64,000 bases of DNA, taken from assembly GCA_037974335.1 (NCBI GenBank), contig CM075729.1:105696799-105760798 (forward strand). Reading direction: 5' to 3'. The stretch is from Prionace glauca. Its lineage: Eukaryota; Chordata; Chondrichthyes; Carcharhiniformes; Carcharhinidae. Positions 55,351-64,000 of this stretch are shown piece by piece (positions within the stretch are counted from its first letter, which is position 1; every line of letters begins with the position of its first letter). The notes below the pieces were generated by a model that was not told where the DNA came from, searched no databases, and saw nothing but the letters and a program-made list of their open reading frames with translations. The translations under genes were made by a program, and so were the position numbers.

Positions 55351-55450
55351 GTTCCCCTGTGGTAACCCTGAGCTGTTCCAGGAGAATATAATTCTATAAC
55401 TTTCGATCTCTTCTTTCATATTCTTAATGATCTGTCCCTCAGTCACTTAC

Positions 55451-55482
55451 TGGAGCTGTTGTGTACGTCCCACTTGGTGAAT
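55451..55482 (-). CDS. MHC class I-like gene, short cytoplasmic exon
   Basis: Minus strand: acceptor TTTTACTTCTGCAG, exon encoding SPSGTYTTAP, donor GTAAGTGAC. The Ser/Thr/Tyr-rich content suits a class I cytoplasmic tail. It lies about 660 bp downstream of the transmembrane exon. Confidence 0.6.
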
Positions 55483-55851
55483 CTGCAGAAGTAAAATAAA
55501 TATCAGTTAGAATGGGGAATAATCCATTCTCAGAGAGTGAGAACACAACAAGTGTGAGGGAATGGAGATTGTGTGAGAAATACTCATTCTCACACTCCCC
55601 TCCATCCTTACACTTTATGGAGATCCTGTAGATCTCTTCCATTCCATCCATATTCAGTAGGTGAGGATGTGAGTGTGTGCGGTGGCTTTAATGATCAATA
55701 TTATCCCTGGTCTGGGCTGATCACACAAAGGAAGATCAGACAGGGAATAAGATATGTTTATACGTGTGTATCTGTGTGTGGGAATTAAATCCGTTCATTT
55801 AACACAGTGTCCTGTACATCCAGTACTGGAGATTCCCCGCACTCACTCTGT

Positions 55852-56112
55852 CCCCTCTGCGTGGCACAGTAACACAATGGTAAGCACGGCTGTCTCACTG
55901 TACCAGGGACCCAGCTTTGATTCCTGGCTTGGGTCACGGTCTGTGTTGAGTCTGCACTTTCTCCCCATGTCTGTGTGGGTTTCCTCTGGGTGCTCTGGTT
56001 TCCTCCCATAGTCCAAAAGGTTTTGGTGCATTGGCCATGCTAAATTCTCCCTAAGTGTACCCAAACAGGTGCCAGAGTGTGGCGACTAGAGGAGTTTACA
56101 GTAAAACTTACA
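55852..56112 (+). mobile_element. tRNA-derived SINE in an MHC-like gene intron
   Basis: Head TGGCACAGTAACACAATGG, central GTTTCCTCTGGGTGCTCTGG, and a 3' part GGCGACTAGAGGAGTTTACA of the second tail type. It lies between the transmembrane and cytoplasmic exons, antisense to the gene. Confidence 0.85.
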
Positions 56113-56142
56113 CTTCTACATTTCCTTCTCTCTGATTCTTAC

Positions 56143-56253
56143 CTCTCCACTGTCTTTTCCAGAGGATTATTCCGAATATAACAGCCAGTGCTGGGATCAC
56201 TGCTCCAATTATTATTCCAAGATGGAATTGTCCCCTCCTGTTTCCCAGGATTT
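56143..56253 (-). CDS. MHC class I-like gene, transmembrane exon
   Basis: 111-bp exon with acceptor GTGTTTCAG and donor GTAAGAATC. It encodes ILGNRRGQFHLG, the hydrophobic segment IIIGAVIPALAVIFGIIL and the basic stop-transfer WKRQWRG. The position after the alpha3 exon and the size are those of the class I connecting/transmembrane exon. It anchors the protein with the Ig and platform domains outside the cell. Confidence 0.82.
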
Positions 56254-56394
56254 CTGAAACACATTTGAATAATATGAGGATTGTCTCTGTTCCCGGATCC
56301 ATTCCCAGTTCTGTGTTCATTGGGGACAATTTGAATTGAAGTCACCCCAGTCCAAATGGGATTGTTTGAAGCTTTGGCCCCATGGTGGATAAGG

Positions 56395-57115
56395 GAGTTT
56401 CTACGGACCTGCCCTGGATGGACTTCCAGAAGGTCATTGATAAAGTTCCACACAAGAGATTCTTGACAATAATCAGAGTGTTTGGAATTGAAGGGAATCT
56501 TTGACACAGGGTGAAAATTGGTTGGGAGAGAGGAGAGAGGGAATGGGGAGAATGGGAATATATTCCCATTGGCAGGATGTGATCAGTGTATCCCCCAGGG
56601 ATCTGTACTGGGGCCTCAACTTTTCACCATTCATATTAATGACTTAGGTCAGAGTTTGGATTCGGCAGAATGATCATACAGCTCAGAGGGTTCAGTTATG
56701 AGCACAGGTTATATAAAGCTGACGTGTATTTCCCTGGGTTTAACTGGGTGAAGGATGATCTGATCCAGATGTTTAAAATGATACAGCAAGCCGATACGGT
56801 CGATACAAAGTATTTTCTCTGGTGGTGGAATCTGGGACAAGACAGCATCATTTTCAAATTAGACTGAGGACATTTAGGAGAGAAATCAGGAAGAAATGCC
56901 TCACAAAAAGGACAGGAAATCTGGAACTCTCTCCACCAAAACACCGAATGTGCTGGGGGACAACTAATATTTTCCAGATTGAAATAGTGAGATTTTTATT
57001 GGGCCAGAGCAGTGAGAGATATGGAACAATAGTGGGGAAATGGAGCAGAGGGATCGACCAGTCAGGATGTGAATGAATGGTGGAACACAATCAAGGGGCT
57101 GAATTGCTGAATTTC
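56395..57115 (+). mobile_element. old CR1-type LINE relic in an MHC-like gene intron
   Basis: DFQKVIDKVPHKRFL, then a SVYPPGICTGASTFHHSY-type frame of the [20 protein letters not shown] block, then C-terminal domain pieces (56670-57110). It lies antisense to the gene between the alpha3 and transmembrane exons. Confidence 0.75.
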
Positions 57116-57161
57116 ACATGCACATACACAGTAACCACAGTACAGTTTGATCGTTCCTTAC

Positions 57162-57440
57162 CCCACTGATGGAGCTTGGGCTCTGCCAGGCTGCTGTGTT
57201 CAATTTGACAGGAGTATTGATCCTCATCCCCAGCTGTTATTTCAATCTCTTTCTGGATCTGATGGCTCCCATCGTGGTTCGGTCGAATCCCCGAGGATAC
57301 TGTCTCAGACATTACCTCTCCATTCCTTAGCCAGTTCACCTTGATGTCTACAGGATAAAAGCCAGTAACCAGGCAGGAGAGAGTGAGAGGCTTGTACTGA
57401 CTATTGGGCTCACTTCTGGAGATGAAGACTTCAGGCTGAA
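57162..57440 (-). CDS. MHC class I-like gene, alpha3 (Ig C1-type) exon
   Basis: 279-bp exon: acceptor CCTTTCCCATTACAG, donor GTAAGG. It encodes QPEVFISRSEPNSQYKPLTL, then SCLVTGFYPVDIKVNWLRNG and DQYSCQIEHSSLAEP. The two Ig cysteines, the intervening Trp and the YxCxIxH signature are present, so the domain is intact. It would sit next to the membrane and, in classical molecules, contact beta2-microglobulin and CD8. The exon is free of stops and of normal length for the family. Confidence 0.92.
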
Positions 57441-57557
57441 CTGTAATGGGAAAGGGTGAAAACACAAACAATAAACCCACACTGAATTGAATGTGAGAAC
57501 GGTTTGATAGATCAGTGAAGTTAGATCAGAACATGGGCTCAAAGCTTAAATCAATAC

Positions 57558-57833
57558 CTTTCCTTTTGAGACATTCCTTTCCAGCCTCGTAATATCTTCT
57601 TAAATTCTGGGCCCATTCTACTTCCAAACTCCATTTCCAAAACTTGTTCCAGGATTGATCTGAATCCCATTTCTCTTTAGTCTTCACTGCCATGTGATTG
57701 GATGCGACCCATCTCATTCTGTCTGGCTCTAAACTAATATAGTCCTTTCCACCAAATCCAAACCGCATCGATCTCTTAATGGAGCCGTCTTCAGTGACCT
57801 CAACAAACGTTATCCATTGGAAAATATGGATTC
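57558..57833 (-). CDS. MHC class I-like gene, alpha2 exon
   Basis: 276-bp exon: acceptor TTGCTCTCTGACAG, donor GTATTG. It encodes IHIFQWITFVEVTEDGS, FGGKDYISLEPDRMRW, TKEKWDSDQSW and NLRRYYEAGKECLKRK. It forms half of the platform and one helix of the antigen-binding groove. Conserved: the Tyr of DYISL (human 123), Thr/Lys/Trp of TKEKW (143/146/147) and Tyr of RRY (171). Both cysteines of the usual alpha2 disulfide are absent (Val in FVEV and Trp in EVEWAQN); one Cys sits in GKECL. The helix is one residue longer than in human class I by my alignment. Probably non-classical, or a damaged classical gene. Confidence 0.88.
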
Positions 57834-58016
57834 CTGTCAGAGAGCAAATGATGATCAATATTCAGTGAACTGGAGGATTGGAAATATTGCTTGTTAATCA
57901 GTAAAGTGGAGAAATGATCTTGTGATAGAATTGTCAACAAAACTGAAATCCCTGGAATAAAATAAGCAGCATCAGAACGTAAACAAACTTGCTGAATGGA
58001 TAGGAAACAGAGTGGC
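57834..58016. other. 5' side of the alpha2 exon, no alpha1 seen
   Basis: Intron-like. No alpha1 or leader-type coding sequence is recognisable here or in the remaining 6 kb to the window edge, which is nearly all repeats. Confidence 0.5.
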
Positions 58017-58634
58017 CGGGATTCTCCCAAAAAAATTCAACTGTCGAATTTGTTTGAAACCTGGAGTAAATCACGTTTGTTTTTACAGTGGGAGTTTCAA
58101 AATGAATCTCCCACAATCTGTACATTGCAGAGAGCAGTAGCATGTTTCACACTGAAAAGCTGTAGGTGGGGCCTATTCCAGCTGGAGAGACTGACAGCAA
58201 AGTGCTGAATGGGCCACTGCACATGTGCCAATCAGTCAGATTGGTGCATGCTCTGTAGCCCCTGTCTGTCGGCCTCCCAATTGCTGGCCGGCTCCATCGC
58301 TGGTCAGATCTACAATCCCCGCAACGCCGGCCCTCCACCTCCCCACGGCCCAATCGCTGGTCCCCTGAACATTCGTGCAACATCCCCAAACTCCCCCCAC
58401 CGCCCTTCCAGCCCACCCTGATCTCCAGTACCCCCCCTGATCCCACACGCTCTTGACAATTACCCCCCTTCCCACAGTGCCAACCACCCCACACTCTGCA
58501 GTGCCAACATCCCCCCCATTTATGGCAGCCCCACTACCCCCCACCTCCAGCACGCTGACCCCACACCCACCCCAATGGCCAGCCCTGGTCGTTGGCCTTC
58601 CTCCCTCCTCCATGATCCCGACTGCTGGCATAGT
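58017..58634. repeat. C-rich dispersed repeat, same family as 10881-11576
   Basis: Starts GGGATTCTCCCAAAAAAATT and has GCTGGCCGGCTCCATCGCTG, then a C-rich tract. Class unknown. Confidence 0.5.
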
Positions 58635-59505
58635 GGACAGTGAAGAAAGTTATCTCCAATTGCAATGGGATCTTGATCAATTGGGCCAGAGGGCTGACGA
58701 ATGGCAGATAAGTTTAATTTAAACAAATGTGAGGTGATGCATTTTAGTAGATTGATCCAGGGCAGGACTTACTCAGTTAATGGTAGGGCGTTGGGGAGAG
58801 TTACAGAACAAAGAGATCGAGGTGTACATGTCCATAGCTCCTTGAAAGTGGAATCACAGGTGGACAGAGCGGTGAAGAAGGCACTCGGCATGTTTGGTTT
58901 CATCAGTCAGAACATTGAATACAGGAATTAGGACATCCTACAAGACATTGCACACTTGGAATACTGTGTGCAATTCTGGTCACCCTGTTATAGAAAGAAT
59001 ATTATTAAACTAGAAAGAGTGCAGAAAACATTTACTAGGATGCTACCGGGACTTGATGGATTGAGTTATAAGGAGAGGCTGAATAGACTGCGACTTTTTT
59101 CTCTAGAGCGGAGGAGGCTGAGGGGTGACCTTATAGAGGTCTATAAAATAATGAAGGGCACAGATAGAAAGTCAATATCTTTTCCCAAAGATAGGGGAGT
59201 CTAAAACTAGAGGGCATAGGTTTAAGGTGAGAGGGAAGAGATACAAAAGTGTACAGAAGGGCAATTTTTCACACAGAGGGTGGTGAGTATCTGGAACAAG
59301 CTGCCTGAGGTATAGTAAAGGCAGCTACAATATTATCTTTTGAAAAGCATTTAGATAGTTACATGGGTACGATGGGTATAGAGGGAGTTGGGCCAAATAC
59401 GGGTAATTGGGATTAGCTTGGGGTTTTAGAAAAAAGGGCGGCATGGACAAGTTGGGCTGAAGGGCCTGTTTCCATGCTGTAAACCTCTGTGACTCTATGA
59501 CTCTA
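58635..59505 (+). mobile_element. CR1-type LINE 3' copy
   Basis: Frames 58701-58931 (NLNKCEVMHFSRLIQGRTYS) and 58956-59204 (MEYCVQFWSPCYRKNIIKLE, VQKTFTRMLPGLDG), with 3' UTR GGGCTGAAGGGCCTG and a GACTCTATGACTCTA tail. A stop and frameshifts separate the pieces. Confidence 0.88.
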
Positions 59506-59514
59506 ATTGTTTCA

Positions 59515-60052
59515 GTGCAGGAGGAGGCCATTTGGCCCCTTGTGTATCACTGGCTCTCCAAACGAGCATCATATTGTGCCAGTCCCCTACCTTTTCCCCC
59601 TACCCCTGCACATTGTTTCTGAATGCCCTCTTAAATGCCCCAATTGGACTTGCCTTCAACACGCTTTCAGGCAGTATATTTCACACCCCAAACACTCACT
59701 CTGTGAAAAAGATTTTTCTCATATCGCCATGTTTCTTTTGCAAATCATTTCAAATCTGTGCCCTCTTGTTCTCGATTCTTTTACCCCTGAGCCTCTGTGA
59801 GCTAGATTGTCCAGACAGTGTAAAGAACATCTCAATGTTTACCTTGTCCCTTCAGAATGTTTCAATCTCTCACTCTTCCACACTCCAGAGAGTACAGACC
59901 CAAAACAGAAAATTCTGGAGTATCTCAGCAGGTCTGACAGCATCTGTACAGACCCAGTTTATTCAGCATCTCATTGCAGGACAACCTTTTTAATCATAGA
60001 ACCAATCTTTATTGTACTGCCTCCAATTTAAGTTCATCTTTTCTGAGATATA
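59515..60052 (-). mobile_element. old CR1-type relic, left part
   Basis: Reverse of a diverged CR1 3' region: GGAGGCCATTTGGCCCCTTG, TCACTCTGTGAAAAAG, TCTGTGCCCTCTTG. Its other part resumes at 61323, after the inverted-repeat element. Confidence 0.65.
59900..59966. repeat. dispersed repeat fragment inside the CR1 relic
   Basis: ACCCAAAACAGAAAATTCTGG then ATCTCAGCAGGTCTGACAGC is the core of the repeat also seen at 61478-61710. Confidence 0.5.
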
Positions 60053-61322
60053 GGGCCTGATTTTACCAAAATTTTGTGTCTGTTTTCGGGCACGAAATCA
60101 CGGTAAATTCGAGAGTCGGGCCTGTAACACGATCTGCACCTGAAACTGAGCAGATCGCACTTTTACCGACACCCGATTTGGGCGCGGGTCTGGTCCACGC
60201 CCCAATCGGGTGGTTCGATGATTTAAATGCATTAGATGCATTTAAATTGACCAAATGAACCGCGCGCCCAACACTACCGCTAAATCCCACTTTACCGTCT
60301 TCCGATCCGTTCTGGATCTGTGCTGTTATCAACCTGCAGAATAAAAATCCGAAGCGGATTCGTATTCCGTAGGGGAATTTCCGAAGCCCACCCTCCTCGA
60401 ACACCCTTCGCAGACCCCCTCGCTAACCACCCCGGCAGACCCACCCCACCACGATCCGAACGCCTGGGGAGGCAGACCACACCCGGGCAGGCCCCCCCCC
60501 CCCCCGCAATCGGACTCCCCCTGGGAGGGAGGCCCCCCTTGGCAGAGCACATCTCCCTGCGAGGCAGCACCCCCCTCCCCTGCCCCTGCTCACCCCACCC
60601 CCCTCACCCCACGTGATGGAGGATGGGGGGAGGATGGACTTGGGATAATCTCCATCACCCTCTCCCCAACCAGAGATCCATCTGAGCCCACTCCCTCCTC
60701 CAGCAGATGCCAGCAGAAGGCCAGGAAGGTGCTGCAGGCTGTCCAACGAGTGCAGTAAGAAGTCTCACAACAGGATTTTAACCTGGTGTTGTGAGACCTC
60801 TTACTGTGTTCACCCCAGTCCAACGCCGGCATCTCCACATCAACCAGTGCAGGTCAGAAGGATGGTGGAGGGAGAGCAGCAATAGGTTGGGGGGTTTGCT
60901 CTGCCAGAGGAGCCTGCCTCCCGGGGGGGGGGGTTCAATCATGGGGGGGATGGCGGGGGGGGTCTGATCGGGATGGAGGGTGCGGTCTCCCGACGGTGGT
61001 CTGATCAGGGGGCATCTGCCAGGGGCAGAGGGGCCTGCCTCCCGGGGGGGAGGGGGGGGTCCAATCGCGGCTCCTCCTCCCCCCTCCCCCACCCCGGCTC
61101 TCTGGTTTTGTCTTTCACGCCCAGGCGTTTTTTAGTTTTTTGCGAACTGAACATACGCAGTTCAGAGCCCCGATCGTTCCGGCAGCACTAAGCCCCACCC
61201 ACAGCGCAGACCGGACCGGAGCCGGCAAAAAGCATATGGGCGCGCTGGAACGAGAATTCCGGCCAGAGATCCGTTTTACGTCTGGATCCGGCCCTTAGCC
61301 TCCAACTGGTAAAATCTGGCCC
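60053..61322. mobile_element. 1.27 kb element with terminal inverted repeats
   Basis: The left end GGGCCTGATTTTACCA (60053-60068) matches the reverse complement of the right end TGGTAAAATCTGGCCC (61307-61322) at all but one base. The interior is GC-rich, without an open transposase, and carries G-runs (60922-61055). It separates two halves of one old CR1 relic, which supports a mobile origin. A non-autonomous DNA transposon is the likeliest reading. Target duplication is not clear. Confidence 0.6.
60755..60804. repeat. hairpin from Penelope-like element end
   Basis: GTAAGAAGTCTCACAACA and its reverse complement (one mismatch) enclose GGATTTTAACC. The following CAACGCCGGCATCTCCACAT and the GTTAAA core match the ends of the relic at 52226-53031. 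Embedded in the inverted-repeat element. Confidence 0.7.
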
Positions 61323-61477
61323 ACAGAGACCAAAACTTTACAGGGTACTCCAGGTGTGGTCTTACCAAATCCCTGTAAAAGTTTAATATATTCTTGTAAT
61401 TCTTTTGCAGTGAAGACCAGAATGATATTTGCTATCCCAATAGTCTGCTGTATCTGCAAACTAACTTTCTGTGACAC
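61323..61477 (-). mobile_element. old CR1-type relic, right part
   Basis: ACTCCAGGTGTGGTCTTACCA and a GACCAGAATGATATTTGC stretch continue the CR1 relic at 59515-60052. Confidence 0.6.
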
Positions 61478-61710
61478 AAAATCAAAATCCTGCTAATGCT
61501 GGCAATCTGAAATAAAAATAGGAAATGCCAGAGAAACTCAGCAGGTCAGGCAGCATCTGTGGAGAAAGAGAAACAGAGTTTAGATTCAGGTCCATCAGTT
61601 CCAAAATGAACTCTGTTTCATCTCTGCACTGATGCTGCTGATCAGGTGAGTGTTTCCAGCATTTTCTCCGCTTTTATTGTTATTTCTGATTTCTGTCTTC
61701 TTTGTGGCAG
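61478..61710. repeat. dispersed SINE-like repeat
   Basis: AAATGCCAGAGAAACTCAGC, AGGTCAGGCAGCATCTGTGG and GAAACAGAGTTTAGATTCAG belong to a repeat familiar from shark sequence. No tRNA head seen. Confidence 0.55.
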
Positions 61711-61771
61711 TATTTGAGAATAGATGTTGATGTGTTGTGATCAGGGTGACTGCGAATCCTGAGATTGGGAC

Positions 61772-62007
61772 ACATACAAACACAACACACATACAAAACC
61801 ACACACACATACACACGCTTTCTCTCTCTCTCTCTCACATACACACACACACAAACTCACTCACTCTGTTCCTCTCCCTCACACAAACACACATTTTTCC
61901 TCTCCTATACACACACACTCTTACTCTGTCCCTTTCTCACACAATCTCACTCTCTCTCAATTGTTCTCTCTCTTTCACTCTGTCTCTCTCACTCTCACAC
62001 ATACCCG
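61772..62007. repeat. CA/CT-rich simple repeat
   Basis: Long runs of ACACAC and TCTCTC. The 198-codon open frame across it is not a gene. Confidence 0.93.
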
Positions 62008-62009
62008 GT

Positions 62010-63800
62010 GTACAAAGAACAAAGAAAATTACAGCACAGGAACAAATCCTTCGGCCCTCCAAGCCTGCACCGACCATGCTGCCTGACCGAACTAAAACCC
62101 CCTACTCTCCCGCTGACCATATCCCTCTATTCCTATTCATGTATTTGTTAAGATGTCCCTTAAAAGTCACTACCGTATCTGCTTCCACTACCTCTCCTGG
62201 CAACATGTTCCAGGCACCCACCATGCTCTGTGTAAAAGATCTGTCTCGTACATCTCCTTTAAACCTTGCCCCTTGCACCTCAAACCTGCGTTCCCTAGTA
62301 ATTGACTCTTCCACCTTGGGGAAAAGCTTCTAACTATCTATTCTGTCCATGCCTCCCATAATCTTGTAGACTTCTATCAGGTCTTCCCTCGACCTCCATC
62401 GTTCCAATGAGAACAAACCAAGTTTCTCCGTACCAGGCAACATCCTGGTAAATCTTTTCTGTATCCTCTCCAAAGTCTCCAAATCCTTCTGGTAGTGTGG
62501 TGACCAGAATTGAACACTATATTCCAAGTGCGGCCTAACTAAGGTTCTATAAAGCTGCAACATGACTTGCCAATTTTCAAACTCAATGCCCTGGCCGGTG
62601 AAGGTAAGCATGCCATCTGCCTTCTTGACTACCTTCTCCACCTGCATTGCCACTTTCAGTGACCTGTGTACCTGTACACCCAGATCCCTTTGCCTATCAA
62701 TACTCCTATGGGTTCTGCCATTTAATGTATATTTCCTATCTATATTGGACCTTCCAAAATGCACACCTCACATTTGTCTGGCTTAAACTCCATTTGCCAT
62801 CTCTCCGCCCAAGCCTCCAACCAATTTATATCTTGTTGTGTCCTCATCGCTATCCGCAAATCCACCAACCTTTGTGTCATCCGCAAACTTACTAATCCAG
62901 CCAGTTACATTTTCCTCCAAACCATTTATATATATTACAAACAGCAAAGGTCTCAGCACTGACCTGTGAGGAATGCCACTTGTCACAGCCCTCCATTCAG
63001 AAATGCACCCTTCTATTGCTACCCTGTCTTCTTTGACCGAGTCAGTTTTGTATCCAACTTGCCAACTCACCTCTGATCCCATACGACTTCACCTTTTGCA
63101 CCAGTCTGCCATGACTGAACTTGTCAAAGGTCTTACTGAAGTCCATGTATACAACATCCATTGCCCTTCCCTCATCAACCATCTTCGTCATTTCCTCGAA
63201 AAACTTGACCAAGTTCGTGAGCCGCAACTTCCCCTTCACAAAATCATGTTGCCTCTCTCTAATACTTCCACTTATTTCCTGCTGGGAATAAATCCTGTTT
63301 TGAAGAATCCTCTCCAATAATTTCCCTACCACTGATGTAAGGCTCACCGGCCTGTAATTACCTGGATTATTCTTGCTACCCTTCTTAAACAAAGGAACAA
63401 CATTGGCTCTTCTCCAATCCTCTGGGACCTCCCCTGAAGTCAGTGAGGATACAAAGATTTCTCTCAAAGCCCCAGCCATTTCCTCCCTTGCCTCTCTCAG
63501 TATCCTGGGGTATATCCCATCAGACCTTGGGGACATGTCTACCTTAATGTTTCTCAAGAACCCCAATACCTCCTCCTTTTTGATCTCAACATGACTCAAA
63601 CTATCTACACATCCTTTCCCAGACTCATCATCCAACAAGTCCTTCACTTTGGTGAATACTGACACAAAGTACTCATTTAGTATCCTGTATATTTCCTCTG
63701 GCTCCATGCATAGATTCCCTCCCTTGTCTTTGAGTAGGCCAACCCTCTCCCTGACCACTCTTTTGCTCTTATATATGTATAAAAGCTGTACATAAGTAAA
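62010..63800 (-). mobile_element. CR1-type LINE, 5'-truncated, with long RT frame
   Basis: The tail GTACAAAGAACAAAGAAAAT is on the left. Frames: 62764-62330 (C-terminal domain), 63082-62783 (RT palm, FADDTKVGG) and 63818-63042 (258 codons: linker, ARLREIFVSSLTSG-like, FKKGSKNNPGNYRPVSL, MDFSKTFDKFSHGRL). Frameshifts separate them. Endonuclease and ORF1 are missing. Confidence 0.92.
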
Positions 63801-64000
63801 TCTCTTCACCCTGATCACCCATTATGCTAATGGACAAAGCATAAACTGTTCTAACATCACAGTTCTGGCAAAGAGAGTGGCAGTTAAGTCAAAATAACAC
63901 CAGCATCTCCAAAACAAAAGGATTCCCAACTCCAATTAGACCTCTACATTCCAGCTCTGGGAATCTGCTGCCTGCGTCCAACATCAACGAGTTATATCAC
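63801..64000. other. unassigned right edge
   Basis: No feature recognised in the last 200 bases. Confidence 0.4.

Noticed and set aside
55145-55399. 84-codon acidic repeat frame (GVEGEG type)
   Set aside because: It follows a 15-bp minisatellite inside a gene on the opposite strand.
61737-62333. 198-codon frame
   Set aside because: Runs through CA/CT simple repeat and then antisense to a CR1.

Overview
This is vertebrate, intron-containing, repeat-saturated DNA. A cartilaginous fish, most likely a shark, fits best. The reasons are many CR1-type LINEs, tRNA-headed V-SINE-like (HE1-like) SINEs in both orientations, a Penelope-like relic and an MHC class I-type gene with split exons. The species call is inference. 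No bacterial features, CRISPR arrays, rRNA or functional tRNA genes were seen.

Layout. 1-5.8 kb: CR1 fragments and unassigned DNA. 5.8-10.9 kb: a decayed RTE-like LINE on the plus strand (endonuclease, linker, reverse transcriptase) split by a SINE, a 1.85 kb CR1 and a SINE/CR1-tail pair. 10.9-16.2 kb: CR1 nested in CR1, a short Ty3/gypsy-like fossil and SINEs. 16.3-27.8 kb: a duplicated block of about 35-bp minisatellite, a 0.72 kb unique piece with a possible 192-bp exon, more minisatellite and a CR1. The first CR1 is close to full length (ORF1 with PHD-like finger and esterase, ORF2 with endonuclease and RT). 27.8-32.0 kb: an old CR1, a younger CR1 and a 1.07 kb minisatellite with a 419-bp higher-order period. 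32-38 kb: mostly unassigned DNA and SINEs.

38.5-42.0 kb holds the best protein-coding locus. It has one long exon of a P-loop GTPase of the AIG1/septin-like superfamily, followed by polyadenylation signals and preceded by a damaged fibronectin type III exon. 42-53 kb: SINEs, CR1 pieces, a PIF/Harbinger transposase relic and a Penelope-like relic with a GIY-YIG segment. 53.8-57.8 kb: a minus-strand MHC class I-like gene with alpha2, alpha3, transmembrane and short cytoplasmic exons. No alpha1 or leader exon was recognised before the window ends, and the alpha2 domain lacks the usual disulfide. 58-64 kb: more CR1s and a 1.27 kb element with terminal inverted repeats.

The host genes are few: the GTPase gene, the MHC-like gene and perhaps the duplicated exon. 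Both recognised proteins belong to families with immune members, but no functional link between them can be read from the sequence. The rest records repeat insertion, nesting and local recombination.
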